Source: an uncultured Lachnospiraceae bacterium (GTDB lineage: Bacteria; Bacillota; Clostridia; Lachnospirales; Lachnospiraceae). From it: a DNA stretch of 64,000 bases. The stretch lies in NCBI GenBank assembly GCA_937910785.1, contig CALDLG010000021.1:1-64000 (forward strand), written 5' to 3'. This document shows, in pieces, positions 1-7,632 of the stretch (within the stretch, counting starts at the first letter, position 1; each line of letters starts with the position of its first letter). Both the position numbers and the translations under genes were made by a program. The notes under the pieces were generated by a model that saw nothing but the letters and a program-made list of their open reading frames with translations, was not told the origin of the DNA and searched no databases.

Positions 1-74
1 ACTTGACATTCGCTCCACGGAAAACCTGCCACATGGGCAGCAACCTCACGTTTCATAGCTATCATGCCACAGCA
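1..74 (-). other. Transcribed leader or first codons of a gene lying left of the window
   Basis: This is the stretch downstream of the leftward promoter. It contains ATG codons at 65 and 56 in one open frame that runs to the edge, but neither has a convincing ribosome site. It also contains a small hairpin (CTGCC/GGCAG around 26-40). It may therefore be a structured 5' leader rather than coding sequence. I do not recognise the downstream gene. Confidence 0.35.
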
Positions 75-80
75 CTTGGT

Positions 81-109
81 AGTATACAGGATAATTTCCC
101 AATATGCAA
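81..109 (-). promoter_or_regulatory. Sigma-A type promoter reading out of the window
   Basis: On the minus strand TTGCAT (104-109) is followed after exactly 17 bases by TATACT (81-86), a near-consensus housekeeping promoter. Transcription would start near base 74 and run off the left edge of the window. Confidence 0.6.
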
Positions 110-330
110 GCTTTTTTTGAAAATTATTAAAAAAATTTATTGAAAAAATCTTTTATATTAACAGCCTCCCTGCATAAGCATGCGCAGTAATGTTCCTGTA
201 ACGGTCATACCCCTGGCAAGTATGCAAAAATGATGCACTTATGACGCAACTTTGATGCCTTTTATCTATATAATGGCGATATGCAACAGTTAACCGGATA
301 TCATGGATAAAACAGGTAAGGGAACGAAGT
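110..330. promoter_or_regulatory. Intergenic region with AT-rich tract and weak promoter for the next gene
   Basis: No gene is seen here. Bases 115-165 are very A/T-rich. A TATAAT hexamer at 269-274 lies 57 bases before the next start codon and could be a -10 element, but no good -35 stands 17 bases upstream of it. The ribosome site of the next gene is the AAGGGA-like stretch just before 331. Confidence 0.3.
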
Positions 331-1383
331 ATGAACATGGACGAAAGAGAAGGGTATCAAACAGGAAATCAGCAGCAGGAGATTCCTCCGCTGCCGAAAA
401 ATGAAGTGAACAAAATGAACATAACGGATGCGCCCCCGTTTCAGCCACAGAGCAATGACAGCGCAAATAAGCGAAAATGGCTGTTCCTGACGGTGCTTCT
501 GCTCATACTCGCAGGAATCGGTATCCTTGCCGGAATTGTTCTGTACTCTTCTTTTCCGAAAGGATATGAAGATTATACCGTGCAGAAGGAACAATATTAT
601 GTGGAATATTCGGAAGAATATGACTACTGGGACGTACTGACCGTAGAATATCCGCGTCTGGAGGGCATCGATGACACAGTTTCGGAGCAGTTGAACCAAC
701 TGCTGTATGACACCGCTCTGGACCGGGTGATCTACTGGCATTTCAGGCCTTCCGAAGAGGTGAAAGCTTTTCAGGACGAATATTTTTCTATTTTTGCCAG
801 CGATGTCAGCTGTGACGTCACTTATCACAGCCAGTATCTTTTGAGCGTGGACTACCGCGAATATTATTCCGCCGGCACCCCCGTATGGATGACGAACGGA
901 ACCGAAAGAGCGCTTACGATAGACCTGCTTACCGGAGAAAGCTATGCGCCGGATGACATTCTGGTAATCGACAAAGAGTTTATCCGGATGTGGGACAAGT
1001 CCATCAGTGACGAACGGGACGAAGAATATGCGGACGAAGAAACGCTCGAGCAGGTGCTCTCATGGTTCCTGCGGACGGATGAGGAAACCAACCAACAATT
1101 TTTCTGCCGTCCCTTTTTCTATCTGACCGAGGACAAAAATTTCGTCATCGGTGTCGCCCTCGACCCTGTCCTGGAGTATGCCTATACCTATAAACCCATC
1201 AGCCGCAGCTTCTATGCAGAGCTGAGTATGGAAGAATTAGAGGCATTTAAGAAAGAAAGCGACTTCTGGGAAAAATACGACAAATCCGAGCTGGCAGGAG
1301 AAGTTCTCCCCTGTCCGGATAAAAAAGAAAATATCTGGTTAGGAGAAAATGCGGGCATATGGGATTGGGATTACGATCGTTAG
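331..1383 (+). CDS. Membrane-anchored protein with RsiV/DUF3298-like extracytoplasmic domain
   Basis: The 350-residue protein has a polar, proline- and glutamine-rich cytoplasmic N-terminus (about 1-48), one membrane helix (about 50-72, rich in Leu/Ile/Gly) and a long acidic outer part. The outer part has the alternating Tyr/Val-rich pattern, with a stretch like 'TVEYPRLEG' followed by a Thr-rich 'LTIDLLTGE' segment, seen in the C-terminal domain of RsiV-type anti-sigma factors and DUF3298 proteins. Such domains bind lysozyme or wall material in known cases; here the ligand is unknown. No sigma factor gene is adjacent, so an anti-sigma role is not supported. It overlaps the following LysM gene by 25 bases, so the two are probably translated together and may work at the cell wall. 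Confidence 0.6.
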   Translation: MNMDEREGYQTGNQQQEIPPLPKNEVNKMNITDAPPFQPQSNDSANKRKWLFLTVLLLILAGIGILAGIVLYSSFPKGYEDYTVQKEQYYVEYSEEYDYWDVLTVEYPRLEGIDDTVSEQLNQLLYDTALDRVIYWHFRPSEEVKAFQDEYFSIFASDVSCDVTYHSQYLLSVDYREYYSAGTPVWMTNGTERALTIDLLTGESYAPDDILVIDKEFIRMWDKSISDERDEEYADEETLEQVLSWFLRTDEETNQQFFCRPFFYLTEDKNFVIGVALDPVLEYAYTYKPISRSFYAELSMEELEAFKKESDFWEKYDKSELAGEVLPCPDKKENIWLGENAGIWDWDYDR

Positions 1384-2366
1384 AAAAAGCAGGGGCGCTC
1401 TTCCTTGGCGCGGCAATCCTTATGAGCGCCATTCCCACTGTGGAAGTTCATGCCGCGGAGCAATATCCTTTCATATATAATGATATCGGTGCTCCAAACG
1501 AGGATTATATGGCTCTGACAGAAGATTTGGAGGATTATACGGTTCTTCCCGGCGACAGCCTCTGGAAGATTGCCAAAGAGCAGCTCGGAGACGGCAGTTT
1601 CTATCCGATGCTTGCGGATCTTAATCAGGAATGCCTGACAGACCCGGACCTGATCTATCCGGGAATGCGTCTGAAATTGTCAAAAACCGGCTATATTTTC
1701 AGAGAAGAAGCCGTATACGGCGGCATACAGATGGGCGGATATTCCATGGATATGCCCTATGGCTTTACAATCGGAACAACACAGTCCGGCAGCGCCGGGG
1801 GAAATTTCGTCATGTCCGGAGACGGGACTGTGGCCTGCCTGATACAGGACAGGACAAAAGAAATTTCAGCAAGTGTTCCCGGCTGGCAGGAATGCTCGGA
1901 ACAGATTACCGCATATGCCGGAAAGAATTATCCCCTGCAGGTGTCCGATCTGCAATTCGAACATTACCGCATGGAAGAACAGGGCGATACTTCGGGAGAA
2001 TTATACTTATATTCCTATTTCTGGCACATCAGCCCGGACGACTATCCGGATCTTACCTGCCGGGTCTGCGTCGGTCTGAAGCTGACAGAGCATATCCAGG
2101 CGGAATTTGTTGGCTATACGTTCGATAACTACGATATCCGGGGCTGCGTGCGCTATATCACGGCTTCCTTCGAAGAACATTTCGATGCCGGAACATCCGG
2201 AAAATTTACCGTCAATGATTCCAACATGAGCATCGTGCCCGTAACGGAATGGCCCCTTTCGGGAATGTACAATTCTTTTGCATATATGGATGAATTTTTC
2301 ACCGCGCTGTTGAACAAAGCAGCCGAAACGGAAACGACAAAAGAAAGCCGCTATCATATAAGATAA
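1359..2366 (+). CDS. Secreted LysM-domain protein
   Basis: The 335-residue protein has a signal peptide (hydrophobic 10-24, likely cut after VHA at about residue 32). One LysM peptidoglycan-binding domain follows at about 59-108, with the family signature 'YTVLPGDSLWKIAKEQL' and a closing 'DPDLIYPGMRLKL'. The remaining 220 residues form an acidic, aromatic-rich domain that I do not recognise; no catalytic motif of a wall hydrolase is visible. The start is chosen at 1359 because an AGGAG box lies about 14 bases upstream and the signal peptide begins there. It lies inside the end of the upstream gene in another frame. Role inferred: a wall-bound or envelope-sensing partner of the preceding membrane protein. 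Confidence 0.7.
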   Translation: MGLGLRSLEKAGALFLGAAILMSAIPTVEVHAAEQYPFIYNDIGAPNEDYMALTEDLEDYTVLPGDSLWKIAKEQLGDGSFYPMLADLNQECLTDPDLIYPGMRLKLSKTGYIFREEAVYGGIQMGGYSMDMPYGFTIGTTQSGSAGGNFVMSGDGTVACLIQDRTKEISASVPGWQECSEQITAYAGKNYPLQVSDLQFEHYRMEEQGDTSGELYLYSYFWHISPDDYPDLTCRVCVGLKLTEHIQAEFVGYTFDNYDIRGCVRYITASFEEHFDAGTSGKFTVNDSNMSIVPVTEWPLSGMYNSFAYMDEFFTALLNKAAETETTKESRYHIR

Positions 2367-2414
2367 CGCTTCCGCAGAAACAGCGGGACAGCATACGAGG
2401 CAGCGCTTCCGCAG

Positions 2415-2570
2415 CCGTGGCGGGACAGCGTATGTTTCCTTTGGTGGCACGCTTCCGCTCCGTGAAAAATCGTAGCGGTACTAAGTTCAAAAGCGCCGGG
2501 CCGCTTTTTCACTAAGTACCGACGTTTTTCAAGGGCCACCGCAGGAAACATACGCTGTCCCGCCACGGCC
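2415..2570. repeat. 156-bp imperfect palindrome (long hairpin)
   Basis: Bases 2415-2449 and 2536-2570 are inverted copies: 27 bases match perfectly and the inner 8 match at 6. The inside (about 2461-2535) continues as a looser inverted repeat centred near 2500 on a GC-rich turn. Just before it, 2368-2398 is a partial direct copy of 2405-2434 (shared 'GCTTCCGCAG' and 'CGGGACAGC'). It fills the 304-base gap between the LysM gene and the methyltransferase gene. It could act as a terminator or be a mobile repeat of the MITE or REP kind; it has no T-tract and no protein-coding content. Confidence 0.75.
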
Positions 2571-2670
2571 CCAAAACCGCGCACAATAATATTATCCCTT
2601 GCTTTTTCTCCGCATTTTTTTTATGATCTATACAGAATCAAAGTAAATTTAGAGAAAGGTATGTAAGACA

Positions 2671-3546
2671 ATGTGGATAGCCGGGAACTGGAAAGATTAT
2701 GAAGTCATCGACACTTCTGCGGGAGAAAAACTGGAACGCTGGGGAGACTACCTGTTAATCAGGCCGGACCCTCAGGTCATCTGGAATACGCCGAAGGAGC
2801 ACCCCGGATGGCGGAAAAAAAACGGGCACTATCACCGCAGCGCAAAAGGCGGCGGCGAGTGGGAATTTTTCCATCTGCCCGGCGAATGGAGTATCCGCTA
2901 TGAGGATCTGATTTTTCATCTGAAACCGTTCAGCTTTAAACATACCGGCCTTTTTCCGGAGCAGGCGGCTAACTGGGACTGGTTTTCTTCTCTGATAAAA
3001 GATTCCATAAAAGAAACGGGCCGCCCTGTAAAGGTTTTGAATCTGTTCGCCTATACCGGCGGCGCCACACTCGCCGCGGCCAAAGCGGGCGCCGCCGTAA
3101 CGCATGTAGACGCTTCAAAGGGCATGGTCACATGGGCAAAAGAAAACGCCGCCGCATCCGGACTTGGCGACGCTCCAATCCGCTGGCTCGTGGATGACTG
3201 CGTCAAATTCGTCGAGCGGGAAATCCGGCGCGGAAACACTTATGATGCGATTATCATGGACCCTCCTTCTTACGGAAGGGGACCGAAGGGCGAAATCTGG
3301 AAAATAGAAGAAAGCATCTTCCCTTTTCTGGAACTGACGTCCCGGATTCTGGCGAAAGATGCTCTTTTCTTCCTGATTAACTCGTATACCACAGGACTGC
3401 AGCCCGCTGTCCTGTCCTATATGCTGCATACCGTCATTGTCTCAAAATTCGGCGGGCATGTAACGGCGGATGAAATCGGCCTGCCCGTCAGTGAAAACGG
3501 CCTGATACTGCCCTGCGGTGCTTCGGGACGATGGTCTTTCCTCTAA
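2671..3546 (+). CDS. Class I SAM-dependent methyltransferase, RlmI-like core
   Basis: The 291-residue protein matches the catalytic core of the RlmI/RlmK group of 23S rRNA methyltransferases. The SAM-binding motif I is 'LNLFAYTGGATLAAA' (about 124-138), followed by an acidic 'HVDAS' loop. Motif IV is 'IMDPPSYGRG' (about 197-206). The N-terminal PUA domain of full-length RlmI is missing, as in many shorter clostridial members, so the RNA target cannot be assumed to be C1962. It begins after a purine-rich ribosome site (AGAAAGG) and ends 4 bases inside the convergent gene. Confidence 0.8.
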   Translation: MWIAGNWKDYEVIDTSAGEKLERWGDYLLIRPDPQVIWNTPKEHPGWRKKNGHYHRSAKGGGEWEFFHLPGEWSIRYEDLIFHLKPFSFKHTGLFPEQAANWDWFSSLIKDSIKETGRPVKVLNLFAYTGGATLAAAKAGAAVTHVDASKGMVTWAKENAAASGLGDAPIRWLVDDCVKFVEREIRRGNTYDAIIMDPPSYGRGPKGEIWKIEESIFPFLELTSRILAKDALFFLINSYTTGLQPAVLSYMLHTVIVSKFGGHVTADEIGLPVSENGLILPCGASGRWSFL

Positions 3547-4214
3547 AACACGCCGGAAACGCCTGCGGCAACAACGAACATAATGACAAGAAAATACAGC
3601 CCGAAAGCAATACCGAATAAAATCAGATAGGCCTTGAAAAAATTAGACTTGCTCTTCTTTTCCGTTTTACTGAAGGCCCATACGAACATCATTACGATAT
3701 TTACACAGGGAACAATCATCAGGAGCATGGAGATCAGCCATTCGCTCATCTTTACGGGCTCTTCGAGATCGAGCTGGGAAGACTGGTACGGCGCCTGATA
3801 ACTGCCGTTCCCATATCCGCCGGCATAATTTCCGTTCTGATAGCTGCCGCTGTTATTGCTATAATTTCCGCTGCCATAGCTGTTCTGATAGCTGCCGCCG
3901 CTCTCGTACTGGTTATAGGATGACTGCTGATACGCGCCGTTATTCTGGTATGCGCTGCCCTGTGAGTACGCGTCTCCGCTCTGGTATGCATTTCCCTGCG
4001 AATACGCGTCTCCGCTCTGGTATGTATTTCCCTGCGAATACGCATCGCCGCTCTGATATGCGCTTCCCTGATAGGCATCACCGCTCTGATATGTATTTCC
4101 CTGCGAATACGCATCGCCACTCTGGTACGCGCTTCCTTCATAACCCGAGGCCTGATTATTTTCGGGCTCCGTTCCCGCCGGCTGTTGATTCTGATTCAGA
4201 TGATTGCTGTCCAT
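3543..4214 (-). CDS. Membrane protein with long Gly/Ser/Tyr/Gln tandem-repeat N-terminus
   Basis: The 223-residue protein is two-thirds low complexity. Residues about 20-100 repeat a 12-residue unit built on 'YQSGDAYSQGNT', encoded by 36-base DNA repeats at about 3940-4140, followed by a Tyr/Asn/Gly-rich spacer to about 145. The C-terminus has two membrane helices (about 160-180 and 195-220) linked by a Lys-rich loop ('FSKTEKKSKSN'). The N-terminus is predicted cytoplasmic and disordered; Tyr/Gln/Gly-rich tracts of this kind can phase-separate, but that is inference. It follows the DUF2752 gene by 49 bases on the same strand. Function unknown. Confidence 0.65.
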   Translation of the reverse strand: MDSNHLNQNQQPAGTEPENNQASGYEGSAYQSGDAYSQGNTYQSGDAYQGSAYQSGDAYSQGNTYQSGDAYSQGNAYQSGDAYSQGSAYQNNGAYQQSSYNQYESGGSYQNSYGSGNYSNNSGSYQNGNYAGGYGNGSYQAPYQSSQLDLEEPVKMSEWLISMLLMIVPCVNIVMMFVWAFSKTEKKSKSNFFKAYLILFGIAFGLYFLVIMFVVAAGVSGVF

Positions 4215-4263
4215 GATCTTTTCCTCCCTGATGAAACATATTTACATATACAGATCTATCTTA

Positions 4264-4734
4264 TCACAACATTCCCAATGCGTGTAGTATTTGTTCATAA
4301 AAAGGAAAAACGCGTGCCAGAAGATTCTCTTCTCTGTATACATACGGCTCTCTGTCCGGAAAATAAAGATACATCCGAAAGAGATAGAAAAAGACCAGGG
4401 CCGCGATCGCCAGAATGATCAGCGTTTTCATTCCTCTGGCGCTTTTTCCAAGCAAATACCGGTTCCACAGAAAATAAAAAATGATTCCGGCAATCAGAAT
4501 GCCCATCGGATGAATCCAGAGAGAACGTTCCAGCCTGCCCGTTACCAGAAAAAACAAAGATCTCGACATTCCACAGCCCGGACAGGGCAGTCCCGTTATC
4601 ACCACCATCGGACAGAATGCCCCGAACAGAACGTTCATCAAAACGATACAGATCACTACCGCAACGGCAGCAGGCCAAAAGTTTTTAATATCCTGACAGA
4701 TACGTTTCCCCACTTCCCGTATTCTAATTCTCAT
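4264..4734 (-). CDS. DUF2752 family membrane protein
   Basis: The 156-residue protein carries the DUF2752 signature: a short hydrophobic helix, then 'GLPCPGCGMSRS', then 'LWIHPMG', followed by two more hydrophobic segments. The paired cysteines of CPGC may bind a metal or form a disulfide; the family has no assigned biochemistry that I can name with certainty. The start is set at 4734 (MRIRIREV...), one base after the TGA of the TraX-like gene and a few bases after an AAGGGGG box, rather than at an upstream ATG inside that gene. Translation is therefore coupled to traX. Confidence 0.75.
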   Translation of the reverse strand: MRIRIREVGKRICQDIKNFWPAAVAVVICIVLMNVLFGAFCPMVVITGLPCPGCGMSRSLFFLVTGRLERSLWIHPMGILIAGIIFYFLWNRYLLGKSARGMKTLIILAIAALVFFYLFRMYLYFPDREPYVYREENLLARVFPFYEQILHALGML

Positions 4735-4735
4735 A

Positions 4736-5521
4736 TCAAAGCCCCCTTGGGAACAGACACAGCGCAACGCCGTAAAGCAGCAGCAGGTGCAGCGGATAGA
4801 ACCAGTAATAAAACGCTTTCGGAAGCTGTCTGCCCTTCTTTCCGTTGTAGCGCCAGATAAAGTAAAAGGCAGACAGTCCGTATAATTCGCTCGTGGATGC
4901 CTGCAGATAAACTGATATGGGAAAGCCGCTTCCCCAATAGTTCAGAACATAGTTCAAAACCATTCCCAGATAAATCACGACAGACCCCACCACAAACTGA
5001 TACGGAAAAGAATCTCTGCACAGATAAAATACAACGATCAGAAGAACGCCCATCGCGGCATAATCGGTGGAAAGCATCGTCGCTGCGGTACAGCATAGCA
5101 ATACGCAGACGATCTGCAACGCCAGATATCCCCGCAGTTTATCAAAAAGACATAACGCCGCTACCCCCAAAAACAACGTCCAGTATACATTCTGTTTCTC
5201 CATATCAAAAAGACTTCCCTGAAACGCCAGATCAAAAGGGACCTCCGAAATGACCGCAAACACCAGCAGACGCAGGAGATACCTGCCTCTGCTATGGGTA
5301 TGCCAAAATCCCTCCGCGGCCATAAAAGCAAACAGAATAAAAGCAGTCCTGCCGACCGCCCGGCCGATATGATAAATGTTCTGCACCGTTTCAGGCGCAC
5401 CGTTTACCATGACCGTCTCATTCATGTATGCCGTAAATACAATAGCAAAAAAATGATCAATCAACATGGATAGATAAGCGACATTTTTTAAAAACGCGCT
5501 GCTTATGGAATCTTTTTTCAT
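4736..5521 (-). CDS. TraX family membrane protein (acetyltransferase-like)
   Basis: The 261-residue polytopic protein has about eight hydrophobic segments. It shows the family opening 'NVAYLSMLIDHFFAI', the 'GRTAFILFAFMAAEGF' motif and the late 'YYWFYPLHLLLL' motif. TraX of F plasmids N-acetylates pilin; chromosomal clostridial copies such as this one, without conjugation genes nearby, probably acetylate some other envelope substrate (inference). The start at 5521 (MKKDSISS) overlaps the stop of the aldolase gene as TGATG and follows CAGGAG, so the two are translationally coupled. Confidence 0.8.
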   Translation of the reverse strand: MKKDSISSAFLKNVAYLSMLIDHFFAIVFTAYMNETVMVNGAPETVQNIYHIGRAVGRTAFILFAFMAAEGFWHTHSRGRYLLRLLVFAVISEVPFDLAFQGSLFDMEKQNVYWTLFLGVAALCLFDKLRGYLALQIVCVLLCCTAATMLSTDYAAMGVLLIVVFYLCRDSFPYQFVVGSVVIYLGMVLNYVLNYWGSGFPISVYLQASTSELYGLSAFYFIWRYNGKKGRQLPKAFYYWFYPLHLLLLYGVALCLFPRGL

Positions 5522-6558
5522 CACAGCAGCTCCTGTAAATCGCCGCACAGCTCATCCACCGCAGCCTTTTTCGTTGCCCAGCTCGTACAGAAGCGCACCG
5601 CGCTGTGCTTTTCGTCAATACGCTCCTGCCAGGTATAACAATACTTTTCCTGAAGCTTCGCCAAAACGTCATCGGGCAGAATCGGAAAGATCTGATTCGT
5701 ATGGCTTTTCACAAGAAAAGGAACCTGTTTTTGAGAAAGCACTTCCCGAATCTGCTCAGCGAGAACATTCGCGTGTCTGGAAATCTCCGTATACAAATCG
5801 TTTTCAAAAAGCGTCATGAATTGAATTCCCAACAACCTTCCTTTTGCGAGCATGCCGCCATGCTGTTTGATCACATAGCGAAAATCCTGCTGCAGAGCCG
5901 GATTCGTGATCACTACGGCTTCTCCGAACAATGCGCCCACCTTCGTTCCTCCGATATAGAAAACATCGGACAGCTCCGCCAGATCCGGCAGCGTCACGTC
6001 ATTCCCCTCCGCCGTAAGTCCGTATCCGAGTCTTGCCCCGTCCACAAACAGAAACAGGCCGTATTTCCTGCAGACCGCGGAAATCGCCGTAAGCTCCTTC
6101 AGCGTATACAGCGTCCCCAGCTCGGTAGGCTGGGAAATGTAAACCATCTTTGGCTGTACGATATGTTCAAAACTGTCATCCGCAATATGTGCCTGATAAG
6201 ATGCCTCTACCTGTTCGGCTGTCAGTTTACCATTTTCCGACGGAAGAACAAGTACCTTATGGCCGCATGCCTCAATAGCGCCTGTCTCATGTGCATTGAT
6301 ATGAGCAGTCTGCGCCGCCAGCACCCCCTGATGGGTCCGCAATGCCGCCGCAATCACAGTGGCATTGGTCTGGGTTCCCCCCACCAGAAAATGAACCGCC
6401 GCGTCCGCCCTCCGGCATTTCTCTAAAATCAGCTTCCCCGCCTTCTCACAGTATTCGTCACAGCCATAGCCTGCCGTCTGTTCCATATTCGTCTGCAGCA
6501 GACGCTCCATGATCTTCTCATGAGCCCCCTCATTATAATCACAGTTAAAATATATCAT
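5521..6558 (-). CDS. ltaE: Low-specificity threonine aldolase family (PLP enzyme)
   Basis: The 345-residue enzyme has the aromatic-amino-acid beta-eliminating lyase/threonine aldolase fold. It shows 'FLVGGTQTNATVI' (phosphate-binding loop, about 57-69), 'ETGAIEACGHK' (about 91-101), 'FVDGARLGYG' (cofactor-ring Asp, about 170-179) and 'FYIGGTKVGALFGEAVV' (cofactor Lys in GGTK, about 200-216). It is expected to split L-threonine or L-allo-threonine into glycine and acetaldehyde in the cytoplasm. The length is normal for the family. It lies 15 bases after the ketopantoate-reductase-like gene in the same operon and starts after GGAGGCGG. Confidence 0.85.
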   Translation of the reverse strand: MIYFNCDYNEGAHEKIMERLLQTNMEQTAGYGCDEYCEKAGKLILEKCRRADAAVHFLVGGTQTNATVIAAALRTHQGVLAAQTAHINAHETGAIEACGHKVLVLPSENGKLTAEQVEASYQAHIADDSFEHIVQPKMVYISQPTELGTLYTLKELTAISAVCRKYGLFLFVDGARLGYGLTAEGNDVTLPDLAELSDVFYIGGTKVGALFGEAVVITNPALQQDFRYVIKQHGGMLAKGRLLGIQFMTLFENDLYTEISRHANVLAEQIREVLSQKQVPFLVKSHTNQIFPILPDDVLAKLQEKYCYTWQERIDEKHSAVRFCTSWATKKAAVDELCGDLQELL

Positions 6559-6573
6559 CCGACTGTCCGCCTC

Positions 6574-7476
6574 CTATTTAATCTTTTCCATAAATATATC
6601 ATTAACCGGAGTCTCAATGCAATGTTTCTTTCCCAGCTCACAGATTGTTCCCGCGAAAAGCACGACTTCCGTTTTCCGCCCGGCCTTGCTGTCCTGCCGC
6701 ATGGACGGCTCCCCGTCCGGATTCAGTCCGTCAATAATCCGAACCCAGTCCTCCAGATCCTTCTGTGTCAGATCAACGCCTTCCGCATTCGCCACCAGGA
6801 TTGTTTCCCGCATGGCCGCCTTCATCATTTCCCGTGCTTCGCCTTCCTTCTGAACCTCGCTGTAAGTACCGCCATACAGCGCGAGCGTCTGATTCACACC
6901 CACATTGCACAGAAGCTTTGCCCACATCGCATGGCGCATGTCTTCCGGACAGGAAGAGGGGAATCCCATTTCGTCAAAAAATAATTTCACGACATCCAGA
7001 TTTTCTTTTCTTTCCCCATCCTGAATGCCCAGCGCCAGTTCTCCCGGGTTGGTACAGAACGCCGCATTTCCTTCCTTCATCGCCGCCATCTTCTGCGCGA
7101 TACAGCTGACCACCTTTTCCCTTCCGAATCTTCTTCCCAGATCTTCCTCACTGCGGATTCCATTTAGGGCGGAAAGCAGAATCGTATCTTCCCCGACCAG
7201 ATGGGCTACCTCTTCCATTGCCTGCTCAAGCGCGCCGTATTTTACTGTAAAAAGCATCAGATCCGCAGGACGGGTTTCTTCTGCCGCATCCAGATAGTTG
7301 AGATCACATACCGCACCGTTAAAGGTAACCGTTTCCCTCCGGTAGCGTTCGATGCGCTCCCCATCCGCCAGCACGCGGACATGTTCCTTTCCCAGTTTTT
7401 TCGTAAAAAAGTCCGCATACATCACGCCCAGTGCACCCAATCCTATGATATCGACATTCTGAATTTTTCTCTTCAT
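6574..7476 (-). CDS. Ketopantoate reductase family (ApbA/PanE-like)
   Basis: The 300-residue protein has the N-terminal NADP-binding fold 'IIGLGALGVMYAD' (about 10-22) and the 'LFTVKYGALEQAM' segment. The C-terminal helical domain holds the family Lys in 'AMWAKLLCNVGVNQ' (about 188-201). The family reduces 2-dehydropantoate to pantoate, but many clostridial paralogues act on other 2-oxoacids or are uncharacterised. No other pantothenate gene is near, so I give no symbol. It is the first gene of a leftward run with ltaE, traX, DUF2752 and the repeat protein. Confidence 0.75.
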   Translation of the reverse strand: MKRKIQNVDIIGLGALGVMYADFFTKKLGKEHVRVLADGERIERYRRETVTFNGAVCDLNYLDAAEETRPADLMLFTVKYGALEQAMEEVAHLVGEDTILLSALNGIRSEEDLGRRFGREKVVSCIAQKMAAMKEGNAAFCTNPGELALGIQDGERKENLDVVKLFFDEMGFPSSCPEDMRHAMWAKLLCNVGVNQTLALYGGTYSEVQKEGEAREMMKAAMRETILVANAEGVDLTQKDLEDWVRIIDGLNPDGEPSMRQDSKAGRKTEVVLFAGTICELGKKHCIETPVNDIFMEKIK

Positions 7477-7564
7477 GATTCTGTCCTTTCATTTGTTGTT
7501 TTTCTTTTCACCAGATATCTTATACTGCTTTCTTCGCTCTGTCAAATTCGGGCGCTGCACGGCC

Positions 7565-7606
7565 AAAATGAAGCAGACGCACAGTCTGCCCGTGCGTCTG
7601 CCATTT
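7565..7606 (-). terminator. Terminator hairpin after uxuB
   Basis: A ten-base perfect stem GCAGACGCAC/GTGCGTCTGC (7573-7582, 7592-7601) is extended by AAAAT/ATTTT outside it. It stands directly downstream of the uxuB stop, before the start of the ketopantoate-reductase-like gene. The T-tract is short and interrupted. Confidence 0.6.
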
Positions 7607-7632
7607 TCTGCTTTTCAGTTTTCATACCATTC

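Noticed and set aside
3940..4140. Regular 36-base repeats resembling a CRISPR array
   Set aside because: The repeats follow each other without unique spacers and code in frame for 12-residue units of a membrane protein. No cas genes are present.
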